A stretch of DNA of 28,457 bases from positions 1 to 28,457 of the forward strand of contig CAZGAU010000058.1 of the NCBI GenBank assembly GCA_964523725.1, given 5' to 3'. Below the pieces are notes generated by a model that ran no database searches, had not been told where the DNA came from, and saw only the letters and a program-made list of their open reading frames with translations. Of this stretch, positions 7,359 to 14,399 are shown one piece after another. Each line of letters begins with the position of its first letter. The stretch's first letter is position 1. This stretch comes from JADJNW01 sp964523725 (lineage in GTDB: Bacteria; Bacteroidota; Bacteroidia; Chitinophagales; Saprospiraceae). A program made the position numbers and the translations under genes.

Positions 7359-8395
7359 AACACTTCTTTATTGTCCATAGCAATATTACATGGCTTATTA
7401 CACAACAATTAATCAAACAGAAGCAATTCCCTGATTCTGAGTGCATTTTATTAATTGATCGCCGCTTGCAAATTGATTCAGGGCAGATCTGTAAGATCGA
7501 TATTTCTGACTTGTCTTTACATGATTTTAAACTTCGGGAAGCTGCGCAGGTTGTAAAGCATTATAATGAAAACCGGGAAACATTACAACAAATTGATGCA
7601 GCCGTGGCAACGGTATGCCCTGGCAAAGAATTTTACGAATTATATCTACCTCATAATAAGCGATTTAAATATTGTGCTTTTCAAAGCCATGCGAAGTGCA
7701 AGCGTTTTTATTACATCGAAGAAGGAAACCTGAGCTACGCCGGAAATAGTTTTGACAAGCCTCGACCATTTATTAAACGCTTGATTTTGAACGTTTTTTA
7801 CAAATTTTACCTTCAGGATCGGGTGCCGCCGTTTCCCAATAGTTTTAGTATTGAACATCCGAAATATGCCGGTGCTTTTGGCTTGAGCGAACTGGCTTTT
7901 CCGGGTTTTCCCAATAAAAATATATTGCCTCTACCCTTTACCAAACGCACCGAACTCAAGCAAATCCGGCAGGTTTGGGTCTTTGGACCTTATGTGGAGT
8001 TTGGCGAAATGCCTCAGGAAGTGCGCCTGCGACTCTCCCGGGAGTTCCTTGAATATTTGATTAAAAAAGGCGTAAATGAAATTCATATCAAATTTCATCC
8101 CTCGCAATATCTTTACTCTGATTTGATGGCGGAATTAAGAAAAACATTACATTATTATCAAGATCGGATTACATTACATGAAATTCCGCAATCGGTATCG
8201 CTGGAAGACATTGCGTACAGCTCTCAGGCGGATTTTTACCTGATTACCAGCAGCGCCGCTATTTATGCTATCGCTTGTGGTTGCCGGGTGTTTTCTTTTG
8301 CGCATCGGGCGGTCGAATATCATCCTTCTTTTCAAAAAACGCTGGACGCTGTGCCTGAAAATATTCGCCAAAAGATAGAATTTATCGAACTTTGA
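7355..8395 (+). CDS. Putative sialyltransferase-like glycosyltransferase
   Basis: A 346-residue soluble-looking protein starting inside the stop of the CMP-synthetase gene (ATGA). It carries three short motifs shared by bacterial sialyl- and polysialyltransferases of families such as GT38, GT52 and GT80, in order: an acidic E-E-G (IEEG, 121-124), an HP motif (KFHPS, 246-250) and a serine pair (ITSSAAIYA, 297-305). In those enzymes the acidic residue is the catalytic base and HP/SS contact the CMP-sugar. Together with the upstream genes it is the natural candidate for transferring the nonulosonic acid from CMP to the acceptor. Overall identity to named families cannot be judged by eye, so the family number is left open. 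Confidence 0.7.
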   Translation: MKHFFIVHSNITWLITQQLIKQKQFPDSECILLIDRRLQIDSGQICKIDISDLSLHDFKLREAAQVVKHYNENRETLQQIDAAVATVCPGKEFYELYLPHNKRFKYCAFQSHAKCKRFYYIEEGNLSYAGNSFDKPRPFIKRLILNVFYKFYLQDRVPPFPNSFSIEHPKYAGAFGLSELAFPGFPNKNILPLPFTKRTELKQIRQVWVFGPYVEFGEMPQEVRLRLSREFLEYLIKKGVNEIHIKFHPSQYLYSDLMAELRKTLHYYQDRITLHEIPQSVSLEDIAYSSQADFYLITSSAAIYAIACGCRVFSFAHRAVEYHPSFQKTLDAVPENIRQKIEFIEL

Positions 8396-8413
8396 ACTTG
8401 AAAAACTGCTGCC

Positions 8414-9337
8414 ATGGCTGAAATAAAACCAAAACTTTCTGTTCTGATCTGCACGTACAATCGATGCGCTATCCTAGCAGAATGCCTGGATTCATTGACC
8501 CGGCAGACAGCTTCGCCCAATGATTTTGAAGTACTGGTAATCAATAATAATTCGCCGGATCAAACGCAGCAGGTCGCCGAAAGTTTTCTCGGAAAAGTGC
8601 CCAATCTCCGCGTCTTGATTGAACCGCAGCAGGGATTAAGCTACGCGCGTAACCGCGCCTACGAAGAAGCCCAAGCCGAATGGGTGCTATACCTCGATGA
8701 TGATGCGCTGGCTTCAGAAAATTTGGTCGAACGCGCCTTGTGGACGATCGAACATCATGATTATAAAATGTTTGGCGGCGTGGCACTGCCCTGGTACAAG
8801 TATCCAAAACCGCATTGGTACAAAAATAAATACGTGGCAACCAATGAGTTACCTTATAAAACCGTCTCCAAAATTCACGGCAACCAATTTGCGATTGGCT
8901 GTATCATGGTAATTTACAAACCGACTTTAGCTAAATACGGCGGCTTCGACGTGCGCCTGGGCATGACCGGCGATAAAATTGCCTACAACGAAGAAGTGGA
9001 ACTGCAAAAACGCTTCCGCGCCGAGGGTATTGCCATTGCACATGATCCGGAGTTATTTATTCAACATTTAGTGGCGCCTTATAAACTTTCCGTAGATTGG
9101 TTTTTTAAGTCGGCTTTTGCGCTGGGCCGTGACAATGTGAACTCAAAAAATGTAAATAAACACCCCCTTAATCTATTGTTAATCAGCCTAGTAGCCTTTG
9201 GCATGATGCTGGTGAATCTGATTATTTACACGCCTCGTTTAATCCGCAAAAATTATTATATTGAAAACTGGCTGATCGATGTATTTAAAAAAGTCGCCAA
9301 GCGCGTGGGCACGGTTTATACAGCACTTTTGAGGTAA
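8414..9337 (+). CDS. GT2 family glycosyltransferase
   Basis: A 307-residue GT-A enzyme. The N-terminus LSVLICTYNRC (8-18) is the classic GT2 first strand, followed by VLVINNNSPDQT, GLSYARNR (74-81) and the metal-binding YLDDDALA with D95-D97. EEVELQKRF in the middle fits the catalytic-base region. A hydrophobic segment near residues 257-273 (LLLISLVAFGMMLVNLI) suggests membrane attachment. It follows the sialyltransferase-like gene by 18 bases and is the last gene of the glycan operon. Its TAA stop at 9335-9337 is part of the GTAA that precedes the first REP palindrome, so the original C-terminus may have been altered by insertion. Donor sugar unknown. Confidence 0.85.
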   Translation: MAEIKPKLSVLICTYNRCAILAECLDSLTRQTASPNDFEVLVINNNSPDQTQQVAESFLGKVPNLRVLIEPQQGLSYARNRAYEEAQAEWVLYLDDDALASENLVERALWTIEHHDYKMFGGVALPWYKYPKPHWYKNKYVATNELPYKTVSKIHGNQFAIGCIMVIYKPTLAKYGGFDVRLGMTGDKIAYNEEVELQKRFRAEGIAIAHDPELFIQHLVAPYKLSVDWFFKSAFALGRDNVNSKNVNKHPLNLLLISLVAFGMMLVNLIIYTPRLIRKNYYIENWLIDVFKKVAKRVGTVYTALLR

Positions 9338-9356
9338 CCGCCAAACTTGTTTGGCG
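9334..9356 (+). repeat. REP-like palindrome, copy 1
   Basis: GTAA at 9334-9337 precedes a perfect hairpin with 8-base arms CGCCAAAC/GTTTGGCG around TT (9339-9356). The TAA is also the stop codon of the GT2 gene. Confidence 0.75.
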
Positions 9357-9358
9357 CA

Positions 9359-9381
9359 GTAACAACCAAACTTGTTTGGTT
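9359..9381 (+). repeat. REP-like palindrome, copy 2
   Basis: GTAA at 9359-9362 precedes a perfect hairpin with arms AACCAAAC/GTTTGGTT around TT (9364-9381). Arm ends differ from copy 1 by compensating changes (GC to AA, GC to TT), so the stem is kept rather than the sequence. Confidence 0.75.
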
Positions 9382-9385
9382 AGCG

Positions 9386-9405
9386 CGAATAGCCAAATAA
9401 ATTGG
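9386..9405 (+). repeat. REP-like palindrome, degenerate copy
   Basis: CGAA, TAG and CCAAAT, followed by AAATTGG, align with copies 1 and 2 and with the right-end copy, but the arms pair over only about four bases. It lies between copy 2 and the RAYT stop. Confidence 0.4.
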
Positions 9406-9409
9406 ACGC

Positions 9410-10069
9410 CTACCATTTCAAATAGCTATATGGCCACTCCTCCCAATGGTTTACAAGCCTTGCCTTTACAGGATTATTAAGAATATATGCAACAATTCGC
9501 TCCAAAGATTGCTCATTCCTGACATAATGATCATAACTTTCTCGTTGCCAAAATTTTCCACTTCTCGACAAATATCGATTGCAATAAACAGCCGTAACGC
9601 CCTTTATATTCTTCATAATTCGACTCAAAGGCACGTAGTTGATCTCCTCTAGCCCCAAAGAAGAAAGATCTTCCGAGAGTTGCAAACCTGTGTCAATCAA
9701 TGAGTGTACATGGTTTGGCATAATGCAATAAGCGAGCAAATCATAATGTTTATTATCATAACGGTGTAATTCGCTTTTAATTAAATCCGCTACACCGGAC
9801 ATTTTAAGATAATCAGGACCTTCCAACATCGCATCCAATAAGGCATAATACTTAACAAAATGTCGTTTTCGGGCTTCTTCGATCAGATCCTGTTGCTTTC
9901 CATTTTTCGATAATTTGATGTTTAATACCTCCGATTCATATTCCTCTCGTAATTCTATCAACTTAATTAACGGTATAGAACCGTACAACCTGAAAGTAAC
10001 AAAGAACGTAGCGCCAATGGGGTGGATGTGAGGCAGGTTTCGCCAATAATAAGTCTTGATCTCTTTCAT
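9410..10069 (-). CDS. REP-associated tyrosine transposase (RAYT, Y1_Tnp family)
   Basis: A 219-residue protein of the IS200/IS605 TnpA-related Y1 transposase fold. The HUH-type motif is MPNHVHSL (117-124, H120 and H122). The likely nucleophile is Y179 in ESYDHYVRN. The C-terminus YILNNPVKARLVNHWEEWPYS is very typical of RAYTs. The N-terminal YYWRNLPHIHPIGATFFVTFRL is the usual first strand (FFVTFR). ATG at 10069 is chosen. The frame stays open to a TTG at 10189, but that lies inside the right-end palindrome and the extension is not conserved-looking. RAYTs cut and rejoin single-stranded REP hairpins; here three such hairpins flank the gene. All expected residues are present, so the enzyme may be active. 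Confidence 0.9.
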   Translation of the reverse strand: MKEIKTYYWRNLPHIHPIGATFFVTFRLYGSIPLIKLIELREEYESEVLNIKLSKNGKQQDLIEEARKRHFVKYYALLDAMLEGPDYLKMSGVADLIKSELHRYDNKHYDLLAYCIMPNHVHSLIDTGLQLSEDLSSLGLEEINYVPLSRIMKNIKGVTAVYCNRYLSRSGKFWQRESYDHYVRNEQSLERIVAYILNNPVKARLVNHWEEWPYSYLKW

Positions 10070-10179
10070 GTGCAAATCGTTTTTGTAAAAAGCAAAATTG
10101 TTTGGTATTTGCAATTGAAAATCTGATTCGCTGATGTTCTTTGTTTTGACGAAAGATGTAGTTTTGGTCACAAAATTAA

Positions 10180-10202
10180 AGCCAAACAAGTTTGGCTATT
10201 AC
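10180..10202 (-). repeat. REP-like palindrome, right-end copy (inverted)
   Basis: Read on the minus strand, GTAA (10202-10199) and TAG precede CCAAAC-TT-GTTTGG; the full arms AGCCAAAC/GTTTGGCT span 10180-10197. Same spacing as copies 1 and 2, opposite orientation. Confidence 0.75.
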
Positions 10203-10249
10203 TCAACCCTACCCTTTCCTGAAGCGTTCTCTCTGCAAATCAAGCCTTC

Positions 10250-11320
10250 ATGGTAAATACTTTTCATCCGGAAGTAAATAAAATTTACCCTTTTAAGCAT
10301 TACACGATCCTGTGGCTGAAAGGCGGTCAAGGCCTTTTCCAAATCGATTTCCGCAATTATCAGTTCACCAATGCAAAAGTCATTTTTCTCTCGCCAGGGC
10401 AATATTTCCGCCTACTTCAAGGCAAGTTAGATATTCAAAAAGTCGAATTATTCTCCCGGGTCATCTCCAAGACTTATGATACCCGGTTCTTATTTAAACA
10501 TATCATATCGCTGGGGCATGTCGATTTACATGATACCGATCAAAATTTATTTAGTTTCTGCCCTACAAATGATATGGATAATTTTATGCATAAAATCTTA
10601 CAACAGTCTATTCAACAGTGGCTTACACAAAATCCTTTTCAGATATCTTTAACCGAGCTGGATATTATATTTAAGCTAAAAGAAATCGTGGACACAAAAT
10701 ATCACAAACAGGTGTCGGTGCCCCAGATCATATCGGCACTTCCGGCCCCACCGACCCAGGTGAATGCCTTGGTAAAATATCGTTTGAATTTGACAATCAA
10801 CAAGTTGCTTCAAAACAAACTGGCGCTCGAAGCCCGGCGGGAGGTCGCTTTTACCGACAAAACCACCAAGGAAATCGCTTATGATCTGGGATTTAATGAT
10901 CCAAAATATTTCAATCGCTTTTTTAAAGCCCAAACCGAGCAGACACCCGGCGAATTCCGGGATCATTTCGGGTACGAAATAACTGATTCTTTTGTGTTGG
11001 AATTACTTGCTCTGATCGATGAACATTACAAAGAACAGCATTCAACTACTTTTTATGCCGACGCTATGTTCATGAGTATCAAAACATTAGCAAAAAAAGC
11101 AAAAGAAAAACTGAACACCACCGTGGGCGAACTCATCCGTGAAAAGCTCCTCGCCGAAGCCAAACGCCAGCTCCGTCAGGATGTGCCGGTAAAAGACATT
11201 GCTTTCGACTTAGGATTTGAAGAAGCCAATCACTTCACTGCTTATTTTAAACATTATACCAATATTACTCCCACCGATTTTCGTCTGTCTTTACAAAAAA
11301 GTGCACCCATCGTAGAATAA
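10250..11320 (+). CDS. AraC-type regulator with two tandem HTH domains
   Basis: A 356-residue regulator. Residues 1-90 look like a small cupin-type sensor (YTILWLKGGQGLFQIDF, FLSPGQYFRLL). Two AraC-like HTH regions follow: about 150-240, with EIAYDLGFNDPKYFNRFFKA and TPGEFR, and about 255-348, with DIAFDLGFEEANHFTAYFKH and TPTDFR. Most AraC proteins carry one such domain (itself two HTH motifs) at the C-terminus; two complete copies in one chain are unusual. The start ATG at 10250 is 48 bases beyond the RAYT element, so its promoter may lie in or have been displaced by that element. Downstream, 72 bases away, is a gene with its own promoter element, a plausible target. Inducer unknown. Confidence 0.85.
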   Translation: MVNTFHPEVNKIYPFKHYTILWLKGGQGLFQIDFRNYQFTNAKVIFLSPGQYFRLLQGKLDIQKVELFSRVISKTYDTRFLFKHIISLGHVDLHDTDQNLFSFCPTNDMDNFMHKILQQSIQQWLTQNPFQISLTELDIIFKLKEIVDTKYHKQVSVPQIISALPAPPTQVNALVKYRLNLTINKLLQNKLALEARREVAFTDKTTKEIAYDLGFNDPKYFNRFFKAQTEQTPGEFRDHFGYEITDSFVLELLALIDEHYKEQHSTTFYADAMFMSIKTLAKKAKEKLNTTVGELIREKLLAEAKRQLRQDVPVKDIAFDLGFEEANHFTAYFKHYTNITPTDFRLSLQKSAPIVE

Positions 11321-11349
11321 TTTGTAGCCGTTTTGGACCGTTCCGGATA

Positions 11350-11357
11350 TAACTTTG
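11350..11357 (+). promoter_or_regulatory. Putative -7 element TAACTTTG for the SnoaL/YHS pair
   Basis: Exact TAnnTTTG match 36 bases before the ATG at 11393. TTTG occurs at 11332-11335 and 11321-11324, at 14 and 25 bases, neither ideal. The weak -33 would fit a promoter that needs an activator such as the adjacent AraC protein; that is inference. Confidence 0.45.
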
Positions 11358-11392
11358 TGGTATCAATTTTAATCACAAAATTTTATCACATC

Positions 11393-11740
11393 ATGGAACT
11401 ATTAAATATTGTATCACAAATGGACAGCATGATCCTGCAGGGGCAGATTCCGCAAGCGGTTGAGCAGTTTTTTGCTGCAAACGCCGTCACCAAAGACTTT
11501 GACGGCACCGAAACTAAAAACAAAACCGAAATGCTCCAAAAAATGGACGCTTTTCTGGGCGGCATTCAAAATGTAAACGGTATCACATTACATCACGCCG
11601 TAGTAAATGACCGGGTTTCTATGTCGGAATTCACCTTCGATTTTGATATGAAAGACGGCAGCAAAATTCTCTGGCACGAGATCATTCGCCGCGAATGGCA
11701 GGATGGTAAAGTTGTAAACGAACAATATTTTAAAAACTAA
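11393..11740 (+). CDS. SnoaL-like (NTF2 fold) small protein
   Basis: A 115-residue protein starting MELLNIVSQMDSMILQGQ. The frame is open from 11333, but the ATG at 11393 comes after the -7 element and starts the natural domain. The segment AVEQFFAANAVTKDFDGTETKNKTEMLQKMDAF followed by alternating strands (ITLHHAVVNDRVSMSEFTFDF, WHEIIRREWQDGKVVNEQYF) matches the NTF2/SnoaL pattern: a helix, an acidic loop, then a curved sheet. Such proteins form a hydrophobic cone that binds small molecules or acts as an isomerase; no catalytic residue set can be assigned. It has no signal peptide, so it is cytoplasmic. The YHS gene follows after 16 bases, indicating an operon. Confidence 0.7.
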   Translation: MELLNIVSQMDSMILQGQIPQAVEQFFAANAVTKDFDGTETKNKTEMLQKMDAFLGGIQNVNGITLHHAVVNDRVSMSEFTFDFDMKDGSKILWHEIIRREWQDGKVVNEQYFKN

Positions 11741-11756
11741 ATAAAAATATCAAGTT

Positions 11757-12221
11757 ATGAAAACTAAATTCATTTTTTCAGTATTATTGGTACTTGCCAT
11801 CGCATTTACCACGCAAGCGCAGGATTTTAAAGCGAAGTACAATGCCGACGACAGTAAAATTGCGCTGCAAGGCTATAGCCCGGTTTCCTATATTGACCTG
11901 GGCATCGCGCAGCGCGGTTTGAAAGCGTACAAGTCCACGCATGACGGATTGAATTACTACTTCACTTCCGCCGAGCAAAAAGCGAAGTTTGACAAAAATC
12001 CGCAGAAATATTTACCAGAGTACGGTGGTTATTGCGCTTTTGGTGTATCGGTAGGCGCTAAATTCCGAACCGATCCAAACAAATTTGTAGTAAGCAACGG
12101 TAAATTATTCCTGTTCTTGTACGACGTAGAGGTGGATGCGCAGCAACTCTGGTTGGCGGGTAATGAAAAAGAGCTTGTCAAAAAAGCAGATACTAACTGG
12201 AAGAAGTTGAGTACCATGTAA
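11757..12221 (+). CDS. Secreted YHS-domain protein
   Basis: A 154-residue protein with a signal peptide (MKTKFIFSVLLVLAIAFTTQ, cleavage near QAQ). The mature domain shows KIALQGYSPVSYIDLGIAQRG, LNYYFTSAEQKAKFDKNPQKY and LPEYGGYCAFGVSVG, which is the pattern of periplasmic YHS proteins. YHS domains occur in copper/heavy-metal ATPases and stand-alone periplasmic proteins and are thought to bind metal; here the single Cys in GGYCAFG is the likely conserved one. Both neighbouring genes point the same way, and a strong terminator at 12245 ends the unit. Specific metal and partner are unknown. Confidence 0.85.
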   Translation: MKTKFIFSVLLVLAIAFTTQAQDFKAKYNADDSKIALQGYSPVSYIDLGIAQRGLKAYKSTHDGLNYYFTSAEQKAKFDKNPQKYLPEYGGYCAFGVSVGAKFRTDPNKFVVSNGKLFLFLYDVEVDAQQLWLAGNEKELVKKADTNWKKLSTM

Positions 12222-12244
12222 TTACATTGTTTCAGGCAAATGTC

Positions 12245-12276
12245 AGGGAAAGTCGAATCCGGCTTTCCCTTTTTTA
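12245..12276 (+). terminator. Rho-independent terminator after the YHS gene
   Basis: An 11-base stem (left arm AGGGAAAGTCG, right arm CGGCTTTCCCT, one G-T pair) closes an AATC loop and runs directly into a T-tract at 12270-12275. It lies between convergent genes whose stops are at 12221 and 12278. Confidence 0.85.
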
Positions 12277-12277
12277 T

Positions 12278-12853
12278 TTACCTTTTTATAATATCATTCA
12301 CTTTTTTTTGCAAAACAGGTAATAATTCTTCCGAAAACCAGGGATTTTTTGCCATCCAGAAGCGATTGCGCGGCGAAGGATGTGGTAATGGTAAATATTT
12401 TGGTAAATATTCATCATAATTTTTTACCGTTTCCGTTAAATTCCTTTTTGCCTGGTCTTGTAAATAATAACTTTGCGCGTATTGCCCGATTAATAAAGTC
12501 AGCTGAATATGATGCATTTGTTGTAATAACTGCTCGTGCCAGAGCGGGGCGCACTCCGGGCGAGGCGGCAGGTCGCCCGATTTACCTTTGCCGGGATAAC
12601 AAAAACCCATCGGTATCAATGCAATTTTCTCCGGGTCATAAAATGTTTCTTTACTCACATTCAGCCAGTTACGCAAATTATCGCCGCTTGGATCATCCCA
12701 GGGAACGCTGGTTTTATGTACTTTTTTGCCAGGAGCTTGTCCTATGATCAGCATTTTACTTTTTTTATGAGCAGCCAGCACCGGATTGGGTCCCAGCGGA
12801 AGATGAGCGCTGCAAACCGTGCATTGGTGGATTTCCTGCAAAAGATTTTCCAT
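12278..12853 (-). CDS. Uracil-DNA glycosylase family protein
   Basis: A 191-residue protein of the UDG superfamily. IIGQAPGKKVHKTSVPWDD (35-54) carries the GQAPG motif that replaces the GxDPY of family-1 enzymes, and HPSPRNRFW near 157-165 matches the HPS(P) motif II. The N-terminal CTVCSAHLPLGPNPV has a CxxC pair as in related cytosolic proteins. UDGs remove uracil from DNA; this smaller branch, common in Bacteroidota, is less characterised and could act on other lesions. It lies divergently from the RsmF-like gene with 84 bases between, so both promoters must fit there; I see no clear TAnnTTTG in either direction. Start ATG at 12853. Confidence 0.85.
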   Translation of the reverse strand: MENLLQEIHQCTVCSAHLPLGPNPVLAAHKKSKMLIIGQAPGKKVHKTSVPWDDPSGDNLRNWLNVSKETFYDPEKIALIPMGFCYPGKGKSGDLPPRPECAPLWHEQLLQQMHHIQLTLLIGQYAQSYYLQDQAKRNLTETVKNYDEYLPKYLPLPHPSPRNRFWMAKNPWFSEELLPVLQKKVNDIIKR

Positions 12854-12937
12854 TTTGACAAAAAGTGATTTATTTGCAACGATATAAAGAAATTATTTCA
12901 ATTTAAACTGTTTTCGACAAGACATTTAATCCGGATA

Positions 12938-14305
12938 ATGAACAATTTTATGCTTCCCGAAGCTTTTCTCCACCAAATGCAGTCCCAGCTTGGCTCCGAG
13001 TTTGAAGCTTTTCTGGCCGCGCTGGAAACCCCTCCCCCAACCAGTATTCGCCGGAATAATTTAAAAAATAAAAACTGGAAAGAAAATTACGACGGAGTAA
13101 AATGGTGCGACAACGGAGTTTACTTATCAGAGCGTCCGGTTTTCACGCTGGATCCATCTTTTCATGCAGGTGCGTACTACGTGCAGGAAGCATCTTCTAT
13201 GTTTGTGGAGGAAGCTGTTCAGCAAACAATGGATTTGAGTACGCCGCTTAAAGCCCTTGATTTATGCGCCGCGCCAGGCGGGAAAAGTACCTTGCTGGCT
13301 TCGGTTTTGCCTGAAAATAGTTTGATCCTGTGTAATGAAGTTATTAAGCCTCGCTATCCTATTTTGCGGGAAAACTTGATGAAATGGGGCTATCCCGGCA
13401 CCCACACCTCGAGTCACGACAGTCGCGATTTTACATATCTGGAAGGTTTTTTCGATCTGGTCTTAGTGGATGCCCCCTGCTCCGGGGAAGGATTGTTCCG
13501 GAAGGATAAAAAAGCAATTGCTGAATGGTCACCGGAAAGCGTACTGCGCTGTGCCGCCCGCCAGAAGCGGATTCTCGCCGACGCGGTAAAAACGGTCCGA
13601 CCCGGAGGTACACTTATTTATTGTACTTGCACGTACAACGATACGGAAAACGACCAAAACGCCGCCTGGCTCGCACAAGAATTTGATTTAGAAAGAGTTG
13701 CATTAGAAATTCCTGAAGATTGGGGCATCCTCAGCAAGGGATTCGGATACCAGTTTTATCCACACCGTGTACGTGGGGAAGGATTTTATATTGCTTGTTT
13801 TAAAAAGACAAAAGACGTTGATTTTCAACAAGATAAGAGTTCGGCTTTTGCCAAATGGAAACCTTTAGCCAAACAATCGATCCCGATAGTCCGGAATTGG
13901 CTCCAGCATTCGGATGATTTCGCTTTTTTCCAGAATGAAAAGGGAAATATCTTTGGAGTATTACAATCACAACTGGAAGACGCTCAATTGATTGCAAAAT
14001 ATTTATTCAAGATAAACCTGGGTTTGGAACTGGGCATAGTCAAAGGCAAGGATTTTGTACCTTCGCATGCTCTGGCCTTAAGTGCAGCGATTCGTACGGA
14101 TTTGCCGTTTGTGCCTCTGGACAAAGATCAGGCACTAAGATTTTTGAAAAAGGAGAACATCCAGTTGGCAGAAATTCCGGAAAGCTGGGCTTTGGCGCAA
14201 TACGAAGGGCAAAACATAGGCTGGATAAAAGGAATCGGCAACCGCATCAATAACTACCTGCCCAAAGACTGGCGTATTATGATGGAGTTGCCGTCCGAAA
14301 ATTAA
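12938..14305 (+). CDS. RsmF-like 16S rRNA (cytosine-C5) methyltransferase
   Basis: A 455-residue RsmB/RsmF/NOP2-family enzyme that methylates C5 of a cytosine in rRNA. SAM-binding motif I is LDLCAAPGGKS (107-117). The two catalytic cysteines of the family are present: C181 in VDAPCSGEG (releases product) and C231 in IYCTCTYN (nucleophile). The N-terminal LETPPPTSIRRN and the AYYVQEASSMF segment are also typical. Residues 300-455 form the C-terminal RNA-binding region seen in RsmF-like proteins (FGVLQSQL, GLELGIVKG, LAQYEGQNIGWIKGIGNRINNYLPKDWRI). Length is close to family members from Bacteroidota. Start ATG at 12938; an in-frame ATG at 12950 is possible. It converges on the Crp gene. Confidence 0.9.
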   Translation: MNNFMLPEAFLHQMQSQLGSEFEAFLAALETPPPTSIRRNNLKNKNWKENYDGVKWCDNGVYLSERPVFTLDPSFHAGAYYVQEASSMFVEEAVQQTMDLSTPLKALDLCAAPGGKSTLLASVLPENSLILCNEVIKPRYPILRENLMKWGYPGTHTSSHDSRDFTYLEGFFDLVLVDAPCSGEGLFRKDKKAIAEWSPESVLRCAARQKRILADAVKTVRPGGTLIYCTCTYNDTENDQNAAWLAQEFDLERVALEIPEDWGILSKGFGYQFYPHRVRGEGFYIACFKKTKDVDFQQDKSSAFAKWKPLAKQSIPIVRNWLQHSDDFAFFQNEKGNIFGVLQSQLEDAQLIAKYLFKINLGLELGIVKGKDFVPSHALALSAAIRTDLPFVPLDKDQALRFLKKENIQLAEIPESWALAQYEGQNIGWIKGIGNRINNYLPKDWRIMMELPSEN

Positions 14306-14399
14306 AAGGTTTTATGGGGTGCTAACAAACAAATTGTAAAATTCTAGAACGTGTTGTTTCTTAAAGAATTATGGATTAGTATAAAAAATTATCAATCTC

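Larger units (their letters stand above)
9334..10202 (-). mobile_element. RAYT element framed by inverted REP-like palindromes
   Basis: The unit consists of a RAYT transposase gene (9410-10069, minus), two intact and one degenerate palindrome on the left and one palindrome on the right. GTAA lies on the outer side of each intact copy, three bases before CCAAAC, on the plus strand at left and the minus strand at right, so the ends are inverted. REP-associated tyrosine transposases act on such palindromes in single-stranded DNA. The element separates the glycan operon from the AraC gene. No target-site duplication is visible, as expected for this class. Confidence 0.75.

Noticed and set aside
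10070..10189. Longer RAYT starting at TTG 10189
   Set aside because: The TTG is inside the REP palindrome and the added 40 residues do not resemble the RAYT N-terminus; ATG at 10069 fits the family.
9334..10202. CRISPR-like or direct-repeat array
   Set aside because: Only a few copies, no regular spacers, strong hairpins and a RAYT gene explain them better as REP sequences.
12349..12868. Long plus-strand frames opposite the UDG gene
   Set aside because: Two overlapping frames with basic, Arg/Ala-rich composition and no motif; the minus-strand protein has clear UDG motifs.
14339..14370. Weak inverted repeat AATTCT/AGAATT between convergent rsmF-like and crp genes
   Set aside because: Only six A/T-rich pairs with a 19-base loop and no U-tract; too weak to call a terminator.
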